Of a stretch of DNA of 64,000 nucleotides, positions 57,207-64,000 are shown piece after piece. The stretch spans positions 1,612,001 through 1,676,000 of the forward strand of contig NZ_JACVAE010000001.1 of NCBI RefSeq assembly GCF_014851675.1, read 5' to 3'. Source of the stretch: Rhizobium sp. ARZ01. Lineage in GTDB: Bacteria; Pseudomonadota; Alphaproteobacteria; Rhizobiales; Rhizobiaceae. Under the pieces are notes generated by a model. That model saw nothing but the letters and a program-made list of their open reading frames with translations, was not told the DNA's origin and searched no databases. Every line of letters starts with the position of its first letter. Position 1 is the stretch's first letter. The position numbers and the translations under genes are program-made.

Positions 57207-58421
57207 ATGAAAAAGATCAAGGTCGCCAATCCGGTCGTCGAACTCGACGGCGACGAGATGACCCGCATCATTTGGCAGTTCATCAAGGACAAGCTGATCC
57301 ATCCGTATCTGGACATCGACCTGAAGTACTTTGATCTCGGCATGGAGAACCGCGACGCCACCGACGACCAGGTGACGATCGACGCTGCAAACGCGATCAA
57401 GAAATACGGCGTCGGCGTCAAGTGCGCGACGATCACCCCGGACGAGGCCCGCGTCGAGGAGTTCAAGCTGAAGAAGATGTGGAAGTCGCCGAACGGCACG
57501 ATCCGCAACATTCTCGGCGGCGTCATCTTCCGCGAGCCGATCATCTGCAAGAACGTTCCGCGCCTCGTCCCCGGCTGGACCAAGCCGATCATCGTCGGCC
57601 GTCACGCCTTCGGCGACCAGTATCGCGCCACCGACTTCAAGTTCCCCGGCAAGGGCAAGCTGACGATGAAGTTCGTCGGTGAAGACGGCAAGGAAATCGA
57701 ATACGACGTCTTCGATGCCCCGTCCGCCGGTGTCGCCATGGGTATGTACAACCTCGACGATTCGATCACCGAATTCGCCCGCGCCTCCTTCAACTACGGC
57801 CTGCAGCGCAAGGTGCCGGTCTACCTCTCGACCAAGAACACAATCCTCAAGGTCTATGACGGCCGCTTCAAGGACATCTTCCAGAAGGTGTTCGACGAGG
57901 AATTCGCCGAAAAGTTCAAGGAAGCGAAGATCTGGTACGAGCACCGCCTGATTGACGACATGGTCGCCTCAGCGCTGAAGTGGTCCGGCGGTTATGTCTG
58001 GGCCTGCAAGAACTATGACGGCGACGTGCAGTCCGACATCGTCGCGCAGGGCTTTGGCTCGCTCGGCCTGATGACCTCGGTGCTGATGACGCCGGATGGC
58101 CAAACGGTCGAAGCCGAAGCTGCGCACGGTACCGTGACCCGTCACTACCGCCAGCACCAGAAGGGCGAGGAAACCTCGACCAACTCGATCGCCTCGATCT
58201 TCGCCTGGACACGTGGCCTCGCCCACCGCGCCAAGCTCGACGGCAACGTCGAACTCGCCAAGTTCGCCGGCACGCTGGAAAAAGTCTGCGTCGAGACCGT
58301 CGAAAGCGGCTTCATGACCAAGGACCTGGCACTCCTGATCGGTCCTGATCAGCCGTGGCTGTCCACAACCGGCTTCCTCGACAAGATCGATGAGAACCTG
58401 CAGAAGGCCATGGCCGCCTGA
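57207..58421 (+). CDS. icd: Isocitrate dehydrogenase (NADP-dependent, type II)
   Basis: 404 residues, the eukaryote-like IDH subfamily found in Rhizobiales. It begins [20 protein letters not shown], followed by [40 protein letters not shown] contains the substrate-phosphate contacts, and [20 protein letters not shown] holds metal-binding Asp residues. [20 protein letters not shown] contributes to the NADP site. It oxidatively decarboxylates isocitrate to 2-oxoglutarate. Two hairpins terminate it. Confidence 0.96.
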   Translation: MKKIKVANPVVELDGDEMTRIIWQFIKDKLIHPYLDIDLKYFDLGMENRDATDDQVTIDAANAIKKYGVGVKCATITPDEARVEEFKLKKMWKSPNGTIRNILGGVIFREPIICKNVPRLVPGWTKPIIVGRHAFGDQYRATDFKFPGKGKLTMKFVGEDGKEIEYDVFDAPSAGVAMGMYNLDDSITEFARASFNYGLQRKVPVYLSTKNTILKVYDGRFKDIFQKVFDEEFAEKFKEAKIWYEHRLIDDMVASALKWSGGYVWACKNYDGDVQSDIVAQGFGSLGLMTSVLMTPDGQTVEAEAAHGTVTRHYRQHQKGEETSTNSIASIFAWTRGLAHRAKLDGNVELAKFAGTLEKVCVETVESGFMTKDLALLIGPDQPWLSTTGFLDKIDENLQKAMAA

Positions 58422-58443
58422 GGCCAGGACGACATGACAGAAA

Positions 58444-58505
58444 GACCCGGCCCTGTGCCGGGTCAACAAAAAGCCCGTCACGCGAGAGATCACGTGACGG
58501 GTTTT
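58444..58505 (+). terminator. Double hairpin terminator of icd
   Basis: GACCCGG/CCGGGTC (58444-58464) is followed by ACAAAAA. A second hairpin, CCCGTCACG/CGTGACGGG (58474-58501), is followed by TTTT. The second is a canonical rho-independent terminator. Confidence 0.85.
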
Positions 58506-58565
58506 CGTTATGCATTACTCATTGCCCTGAGGCAGAGACGTTCGCTAACCTTGGTCCCAGTCAGC

Positions 58566-58593
58566 ATCGGCTGGAACATGCATTCCAGCCGAT
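58566..58593. repeat. Perfect 11-bp inverted repeat between icd and recA
   Basis: ATCGGCTGGAA and TTCCAGCCGAT flank CATGCA in the intergenic region between the two convergent genes, 34 bp beyond the recA stop. Strong hairpin but no U-tract on either side. It may assist recA termination or be an RNA 3' stabiliser. Confidence 0.7.
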
Positions 58594-58627
58594 ATCCACT
58601 TACGCCATTCCGCGGCCTTGACGCCGA

Positions 58628-59713
58628 TCACATCTCGGCTAGGCTGTCTCCATCGTCCTTCTCAGGTCCGCTGTCGAGCAACTTGTCGGCGATCAGACCG
58701 GCATTCTGCCGGAGTGCCATTTCGATCTCGCGCGCCGCGTCCGGATTGTCACGCAGGAACTGCTTCGCGTTCTCGCGCCCCTGGCCCAGGCGCTGGCTGT
58801 TATAGGAGAACCAGGAACCAGACTTCTCGACGATGCCGGCCTTGACGCCGAGGTCGATCAGTTCGCCCGTCTTGGACACGCCCTCACCATACATGATGTC
58901 GAATTCGACCTCCTTGAAGGGCGGGGCCATCTTGTTCTTGACGACCTTGATCTTCGTCTGGTTGCCGATCACCTCGTCGCGCTCCTTGACCGCGCCGATG
59001 CGGCGGATGTCGAGTCGAACCGAGGCATAGAACTTCAACGCATTGCCGCCCGTCGTCGTTTCCGGCGAGCCGAACATGACACCGATCTTCATGCGGATCT
59101 GGTTGATGAAGATGACCATGGTGTTCGAGCGCGAGATAGAGGCCGTCAGCTTGCGCAGCGCCTGGCTCATTAGGCGGGCCTGCAGACCCGGCAGGCTGTC
59201 GCCCATCTCGCCCTCGATTTCAGCGCGCGGCGTCAACGCGGCAACGGAGTCGATCACGAGCACATCGATGGCGCCGGACCGCACAAGCGCGTCGGTGATC
59301 TCAAGCGCCTGCTCACCGTTGTCGGGCTGCGAGATCAGGAGATTTTCCAGATCGACGCCGAGCTTGCGGGCATAGACCGGATCGAGCGCGTGCTCGGCAT
59401 CGACGAAGCCGCAAATGCCGCCCTTCTTCTGCGCTTCGGCGATCGTCTGAAGCGCCATCGTGGTCTTGCCCGAGCTTTCCGGACCGTAGATCTCGATGAT
59501 TCGTCCCTTAGGCAGTCCGCCGATCCCGAGCGCGATATCGAGACCGAGCGAGCCGGTCGGGATCGTTTCGATCTCGACGACGCTATCTTTCGAGCCGAGC
59601 TTCATGATCGAGCCCTTGCCGAACGACCTCTCGATCTGAGAAAGTGCCGCTTCGAGTGCCTTGCTTTTGTCCACCGATTTGTCCTCTACGAGCCGCAAAG
59701 TGTTTTGTGCCAT
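58628..59713 (-). CDS. recA: Recombinase RecA
   Basis: 361 residues from ATG 59713 preceded by GGTGGAGCAA. Walker A is [39 protein letters not shown], then [20 protein letters not shown] (Walker B) and [20 protein letters not shown] follow. [20 protein letters not shown] and the [19 protein letters not shown] loop L2 are intact. It catalyses strand exchange and LexA self-cleavage. The promoter and a LexA-like box lie at 59770-59798. Confidence 0.98.
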   Translation of the reverse strand: MAQNTLRLVEDKSVDKSKALEAALSQIERSFGKGSIMKLGSKDSVVEIETIPTGSLGLDIALGIGGLPKGRIIEIYGPESSGKTTMALQTIAEAQKKGGICGFVDAEHALDPVYARKLGVDLENLLISQPDNGEQALEITDALVRSGAIDVLVIDSVAALTPRAEIEGEMGDSLPGLQARLMSQALRKLTASISRSNTMVIFINQIRMKIGVMFGSPETTTGGNALKFYASVRLDIRRIGAVKERDEVIGNQTKIKVVKNKMAPPFKEVEFDIMYGEGVSKTGELIDLGVKAGIVEKSGSWFSYNSQRLGQGRENAKQFLRDNPDAAREIEMALRQNAGLIADKLLDSGPEKDDGDSLAEM

Positions 59714-59769
59714 TTGCTCCACCTTTAGGTTATTGACGCCAGACAGGCAATGAAGCCGCCGATGGAAGT

Positions 59770-59798
59770 TTTGTACACTTTTTGTTCTCTCTTGGCAA
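59770..59798 (-). promoter_or_regulatory. recA promoter with LexA-like SOS box
   Basis: On the minus strand TTGCCA (59793-59798) and TACAAA (59770-59775) are spaced by 17 bp. GAAC-N7-GTAC (59773-59787) is one base off the alphaproteobacterial LexA consensus GAAC-N7-GTTC and overlaps the spacer and -10, which is a good position for repression. Confidence 0.6.
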
Positions 59799-59944
59799 CA
59801 GCACACCATGCTCTTGATTAATATAGATATTCCGCAGCGTGTTCTATTTTCGTTTCCGCCGCCATTTCAGTTATTCTACCACTGCGTGGTCAGGTGGCGC
59901 GAGAGGCATGTGGCAACGAATCGTAACCGGCGAGAGGATGGAAA

Positions 59945-60892
59945 ATGACTGATGGAACCATCCTCGTCCTGGGCGGCGCGCATGTCGACCGCCGCGGGCG
60001 CATCCACGGAGAAACCGCGTCCGGCGCAAGCAACCCCGGCAGTTGGTTCGTCGAGGCCGGCGGCGGCGCCTTCAACGCGGCGCGCAATCTTTCAAGGCTC
60101 GGTCACGCCGTGCGCCTCATAGCACCCCGCGGCGGCGACAATGACGGGGAGATCGTGGCTGCGGCTGCGCTCGCCGCAGGCGTCGAGGATACGCCGTTCA
60201 CGTTCCTCGATCGGGCGACGCCGAGCTACACGGCGATCATCGAACGCGACGGTAATCTGGTGATCGCGCTCGCCGACATGGAGCTCTACCGCCTTTTCTC
60301 GCCGCGGCGCCTGCAGCAGCGCGCCGTCCGTGAGGCGTTCAATGAGGCGAAGGCGATCGTCACAGATGCCAACCTGCCGGCAGAAACGGTAGCCGCGATC
60401 GCCGGCACCGCGCGTTCCAACGGCAAGCCTGTCTTCGGTATCGCCATTTCGCCTGCCAAGGTCGTCCGCTTCCAGGATGCACTTTCCGCACTCTCCTGCC
60501 TGTTCATGAATGAGGCCGAGGCCCGCGCGCTGACCGGGACGCAGCCAGACGATCCGCGACGATGGCCGGAGCTGCTGCGCAATGCGGGCTTGGTCGAAGG
60601 CGTCGTCACCCGGGGACGCGAAGCAGCAATTGCCTTCGATGCGACCGGCGCCGTCACTCTTGCCCCCCCGCTCCTCGAAGCGCTCGGCGACGTGACCGGA
60701 GCCGGCGATGCGTTGGCATCCGGCTATATTTCGGCCCGTCTGATCGGAGAACCGCTCGCGACTGCCCTTCGTCACGGCGTTGCCGCAGCGCTGATCGCCG
60801 TTCGCTCCCCGCTGGCCGTGGCCGATGAACTGGAACCCGAACTGCTCACCCGCGTCATAAGCCTTGTGTCCGAAGCGGAAATGCTGTCATGA
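59945..60892 (+). CDS. psuK: PfkB-family kinase, probable pseudouridine kinase
   Basis: 315 residues. Ribokinase-fold motifs are IHGETASGASNPGSWFVEAG, GGGAFNAARNLSRLGHAVRL (signature 1) and the anion-hole DVTGAGDALASGYISARLIG (signature 2, GAGD with catalytic Asp). General PfkB architecture is complete. The following gene is pseudouridine-5'-phosphate glycosidase, so the likely substrate is pseudouridine, phosphorylated before glycosidase action. Substrate is inferred from context. Confidence 0.85.
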   Translation: MTDGTILVLGGAHVDRRGRIHGETASGASNPGSWFVEAGGGAFNAARNLSRLGHAVRLIAPRGGDNDGEIVAAAALAAGVEDTPFTFLDRATPSYTAIIERDGNLVIALADMELYRLFSPRRLQQRAVREAFNEAKAIVTDANLPAETVAAIAGTARSNGKPVFGIAISPAKVVRFQDALSALSCLFMNEAEARALTGTQPDDPRRWPELLRNAGLVEGVVTRGREAAIAFDATGAVTLAPPLLEALGDVTGAGDALASGYISARLIGEPLATALRHGVAAALIAVRSPLAVADELEPELLTRVISLVSEAEMLS

Positions 60893-60953
60893 GACGGCAG
60901 GAACCAAAAAAGCTGTCACGGCCCAAAAACCTTCGAGCCCCGAGGACCATGTG

Positions 60954-61880
60954 ATGACGAGATCCGCGCCCCCGCTCCTGCCGATCGCCTATTCCGCCGA
61001 AGTCACGGCCGCAAAAGAGCGCGGTGCGCCACTCGTGGCCCTCGAATCCACCATTATCACGCACGGCATGCCCTATCCCGGCAATTTGGAGATGGCACGC
61101 AGCGTTGAACGGATCATCCGCGAGGAAGGCGCCGTTCCGGCCACCATCGCCGTGATCGATGGCGTCTTGCACATCGGTCTGGACGACTCCGCACTGGAGG
61201 CGCTGGCGCAAACCAGCGGTGCAATGAAGCTCTCGCGCGCCGACCTCGCCTTCGCCATTGCTGAGCGGCGCACAGGTGCCACCACGGTAGCGGCGACGAT
61301 GATCGCCGCGGCACGCGCTGGCATCCGCGTCTTCGCCACCGGCGGCATCGGCGGAGTTCATCGCAAAGCGGAAGAGACATTCGACATTTCGGCGGACCTC
61401 GACGAACTGGCGCGTACCGACGTCATCGTCGTCTGTGCCGGCGCCAAGGCAATCCTGGATATTCCCAAGACGCTCGAAGTGCTCGAGACCCGTGGCGTGC
61501 CGGTCATCACCTATGACAGCCCGAACTTCCCCGCCTTCTGGTCTCGGGATTCCGGCCTGCCGAGCCCGCTGATGCTGAACAGCCCGGCGGCGATTGCCAA
61601 TTTCCAAGCTGTTCGCGAACAGCTCGGCATTGACGGCGGTATGCTCGTCGCAAACCCGGTTCCGGCAGGAAACGAAATCCCGCGCCGCGAGATGGAGATC
61701 TATATCGAGCGCGCACTGGACAATGCCGAGCGCGACGAAGTGAGCGGCAAGGCCGTGACACCCTACCTGCTCGACACCATCTTCCGCCTGACCGACGGTC
61801 GCAGCCTTGCGACCAACATAGCCCTTGTCGAGAACAACGCGCGGCTCGCAGCTGAAATTGCAGTAGCGCTGGCTGTCTGA
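60954..61880 (+). CDS. psuG: Pseudouridine-5'-phosphate glycosidase
   Basis: 308 residues from ATG 60954, nine bases after GAGG. The PsuG fold shows in PLVALESTIITHGMPYPGNL, GAVPATIAVIDGVLHIGLDD, and AERRTGATTVAATMIAAARA. FATGGIGGVHRKAEETFDIS follows, and DSPNFPAFWSRDSGLPSPLM is close to the catalytic Lys region. It splits pseudouridine-5'-phosphate to uracil and ribose-5-phosphate. It follows the PfkB kinase by 61 bp; together they allow pseudouridine use. Confidence 0.93.
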   Translation: MTRSAPPLLPIAYSAEVTAAKERGAPLVALESTIITHGMPYPGNLEMARSVERIIREEGAVPATIAVIDGVLHIGLDDSALEALAQTSGAMKLSRADLAFAIAERRTGATTVAATMIAAARAGIRVFATGGIGGVHRKAEETFDISADLDELARTDVIVVCAGAKAILDIPKTLEVLETRGVPVITYDSPNFPAFWSRDSGLPSPLMLNSPAAIANFQAVREQLGIDGGMLVANPVPAGNEIPRREMEIYIERALDNAERDEVSGKAVTPYLLDTIFRLTDGRSLATNIALVENNARLAAEIAVALAV

Positions 61881-62040
61881 TCACCAGCGCGCTCGGATAC
61901 ATTGGAGCAAGCGTTCACAGTACCGGCGCTCCGACCTGCCATCCGACTGCGCCACAGGCATTGCGCAATGGGCCGGAGAAAAGCTCTGGGTTCACTGAGA
62001 AAGATGCCCACCATGCGGATGGGCTCTGTCGCTATTACGG

Positions 62041-64000
62041 TTAGCCGTCCAGCATCTCGCGAACCGCCTCGGCCAATTGCTTCAGCGAGAAGGGCTTCGG
62101 CAAGAAGCCAAACTTGGCATCGGCGGGCAGGTTGCGGGCGAAAGCGTCTTCGGCGTAGCCGGAAACAAAAATAAACTTCAGGTCCGGGTAGCGCTTGCGC
62201 AGCTCACGCAGAAGTGACGGCCCGTCCATCTCCGGCATCACCACGTCCGAAACGACGATATCCACGGCACCGTCCAGCTCCTCCATGATGTCGAGCGCCT
62301 CAACCCCCGATCCGGCCTCGTGAACGGTGTATCCTCGCGTTTCCAACATACGCTTGCCGCCGCGACGCACGGCCTCCTCGTCCTCGACGAGAAGCACGAC
62401 AGCCGAGCCTCCGGTCAGGTCGCGCGGTTCCTTTGCAGCGGCAGGCGATGCCGGGGTGGCAAGCTGCGGCACATTGTCGATAGTGGCCTCGACCTGAGGA
62501 ACGACCGCCGGGATTTCCTCGATGTAGCGCGGCATGAAGATACGGAACGTCGTGCCCTTGCCCAATTCGGAATCGACGAAGATATAGCCGCCCGTCTGCT
62601 TGATGATGCCGTAGACCATGGAGAGCCCGAGTCCGGTTCCCTTGCCCACATCCTTCGTCGTGAAGAACGGCTCGAAGATCTTGTCGCGGATTTCCGGCGG
62701 AATGCCGGTGCCTTGGTCGACGACATCAATCTCGACATAATCCGCCGGTGGCAGTTCGCGATAGTTGTATGCTGCCACCTCGGATGCAAAAACATTGCGC
62801 GTGCGGAAGGTTATGGTGCCGCCATCGGGCATCGCATCGCGCGCATTGACCGCAAGGTTGATCAGCACCTGCTCGAACTGGCCGAGATCGGACTTCACCG
62901 GCCAGAGGTCACGGCCATAATCCACCTCGATCTTGACCTTGGTACCGGTCATGCGATCGACGAGCATGCGCAGGTCGCCGATGACATCGGTCATCTGTAG
63001 CACCGTCGGCCGCATCGTCTGCTTGCGCGAGAAGGCGAGCAACTGGCGCACGAGCACGGCGGCACGGTTGGCGTTTCGCTTGATCTCCATGAGATCGGCG
63101 AAACTTGCATCCGACGGACGAGCCGACAGAAGCAGATGGTCGGAGGAGAGCAGGATCGCGGTGAGTACGTTATTAAAGTCGTGCGCGATGCCGCCCGCAA
63201 GCGTGCCGACCGCGTTCATCTTCTGCGTCTGCGCCATTTGCGTCTCGAGCGCCTTCTGCTCGGTGATCTCGACGGCGTAGACGATCGCGGCCTCTTCCGG
63301 CGCCTGGTCGCTCTGATCGATGACGGCATTTACGTAGAAACGGAAGTGCCGCCCGTCGTCGCCCGGATGCAGCGAATCGATCGGCGGAATGTCGCCCTGA
63401 CGATCCCGCGCCGCCTCAAGTGCGGCCTCGAGCCGTGGACGGTCGCTCTCGTGCACAATCGTTTCCAGCCGTGCGCCGCGGTCGATGTCGTCGCGGGAAA
63501 CGACGCCCGAAAACAGCTTCAGGAATGGAGCGTTGGTACGAAGGATACGGCCGGCGCCATCGACGGAAGCAATCGCCATCGGGGTGTTGTTGAAGAATCG
63601 CGTAAAGCGCATCGCGGCATTCGACGCGAAGGCATCACCGTCGTTAGCGACATCGCGGGCCAGGACGATGGTTCGGCTTTCGCCCGGTGCCCCGTCGCGC
63701 ATCGCACTGACACGGTGAACGAGGCGAACCGGCAAGCTTTGGCCATTCGACTTGCGCAGGTCGAGGTCGAGAATTTTCGTCCGCATTGTTCCCGGCTCTG
63801 CCTGCACCGACTCCACCAGCGCCAGCCCCTCGCCCGCGACGAGATCGCCGATCGAGAACGATCCGGGATGGAATTTTGTCAGGTCGATGCCGAGCCAGTC
63901 GGCCAGCGTCGCGTTCAGATAGACGATCTCACCCCTGCGGCCTGCAGAGAAAAATCCGGCCGGTGCGTGATCGAGGTAGTCGATCGCGTTTTGCAGCTCT
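62041..64000 (-). CDS. cckA: Hybrid histidine kinase CckA, N-terminus cut off by window edge
   Basis: The reading frame is open to the right edge of the window, so the true start lies beyond 64000. What is visible, in order: a PAS segment ([20 protein letters not shown]), a second PAS ([20 protein letters not shown]), the HisKA motif [20 protein letters not shown] with the phosphoacceptor His, and HATPase boxes ([35 protein letters not shown], then [15 protein letters not shown]). A C-terminal receiver follows ([20 protein letters not shown]) with the phosphorylatable Asp. This is the CckA layout. CckA feeds phosphate through ChpT to CtrA and controls cell-cycle progression in alphaproteobacteria. 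A GTG at 63816 falls inside the first PAS and is not the start. Confidence 0.88.
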   Translation of the reverse strand, partial: ELQNAIDYLDHAPAGFFSAGRRGEIVYLNATLADWLGIDLTKFHPGSFSIGDLVAGEGLALVESVQAEPGTMRTKILDLDLRKSNGQSLPVRLVHRVSAMRDGAPGESRTIVLARDVANDGDAFASNAAMRFTRFFNNTPMAIASVDGAGRILRTNAPFLKLFSGVVSRDDIDRGARLETIVHESDRPRLEAALEAARDRQGDIPPIDSLHPGDDGRHFRFYVNAVIDQSDQAPEEAAIVYAVEITEQKALETQMAQTQKMNAVGTLAGGIAHDFNNVLTAILLSSDHLLLSARPSDASFADLMEIKRNANRAAVLVRQLLAFSRKQTMRPTVLQMTDVIGDLRMLVDRMTGTKVKIEVDYGRDLWPVKSDLGQFEQVLINLAVNARDAMPDGGTITFRTRNVFASEVAAYNYRELPPADYVEIDVVDQGTGIPPEIRDKIFEPFFTTKDVGKGTGLGLSMVYGIIKQTGGYIFVDSELGKGTTFRIFMPRYIEEIPAVVPQVEATIDNVPQLATPASPAAAKEPRDLTGGSAVVLLVEDEEAVRRGGKRMLETRGYTVHEAGSGVEALDIMEELDGAVDIVVSDVVMPEMDGPSLLRELRKRYPDLKFIFVSGYAEDAFARNLPADAKFGFLPKPFSLKQLAEAVREMLDG

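Overview
The window looks like a stretch of core chromosome from an alphaproteobacterium of the Rhizobiaceae, most likely Sinorhizobium/Ensifer or a close relative. The reasons are high GC content, an Atp12-type ATPase chaperone, a DUF1476 (zeta-type) ATPase inhibitor, the CckA kinase, the tripartite purS/purQ/purL system, and promoters that resemble the rhizobial CTTGAC-N17-CTATAT form. The genus is an inference from gene content and arrangement; no database was searched. I see no rRNA, tRNA, CRISPR array, insertion sequence, prophage or integrase.

Layout. 1-3195 (minus strand): a cut-off exported protein, then an overlapping rluA-type / HAD phosphatase / atp12 operon and a stand-alone Lrp ligand-binding domain. 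3446-8595 (plus): a small unknown gene, then the glycine cleavage operon gcvT-gcvH-gcvP behind a promoter and tandem glycine riboswitch, closed by a strong terminator. 8657-10901: a VOC protein and a PAS histidine kinase. 11127-18193 (minus): the SUF iron-sulfur operon, an IscS/NifS-like desulfurase followed by sufB, sufC, sufD, sufS, sufT and sufA, with a promoter and palindromic operator near 18306-18356. 18410-28064: alpha/beta hydrolase, anmK, tyrS, a very large AsmA/DUF3971-like protein, bcp, a DUF455 protein and a LytM endopeptidase.

28242-30475: rhlE helicase, Nudix hydrolase and a TfoX-like protein. 30478-35850 (minus): a molybdenum-hydroxylase maturation set (MoeA-like/MobA-like fusion, XdhC split over two genes, CoxE, CoxD) and a flavin reductase, without the enzyme's structural genes. 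36045-40221: an orphan LivK-like binding protein, a P1-family peptidase, rpe, a DUF2259 exported protein and a small membrane protein. 40283-47475: purB, purC, purS, a coiled-coil gene, purQ and purL, interspersed with the ATPase inhibitor, a lipoprotein and an ArsC-like protein. 47494-49777: bolA, a small basic protein, the monothiol glutaredoxin grxD and a Bcr/CflA-type exporter.

49843-56933 (minus): suhB-type phosphatase, ttcA, rpsD, a HerA-like ATPase, a GFA-family gene with a frameshifted tail, murI, a TrmJ-type methyltransferase and an exported protein. 57207-64000: icd, recA with a LexA-like box, a psuK-psuG pseudouridine catabolism pair, and cckA, which runs off the right edge.

Functional links: Fe-S assembly (SUF), BolA and monothiol glutaredoxin form an iron-sulfur theme, and ttcA and the molybdo-enzyme maturation genes serve clients of that chemistry. 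Glycine cleavage supplies one-carbon units that purine synthesis consumes. Atp12 and the zeta-type inhibitor both act on F1-ATPase. The least ordinary features are the 5-bp tandem duplication that frameshifts the GFA gene, the orphan Mo-enzyme maturation operon, the palindromic operator at the suf promoter, the probable TTG start of gcvT behind a leader hairpin, and the coiled-coil gene between purS and purQ.
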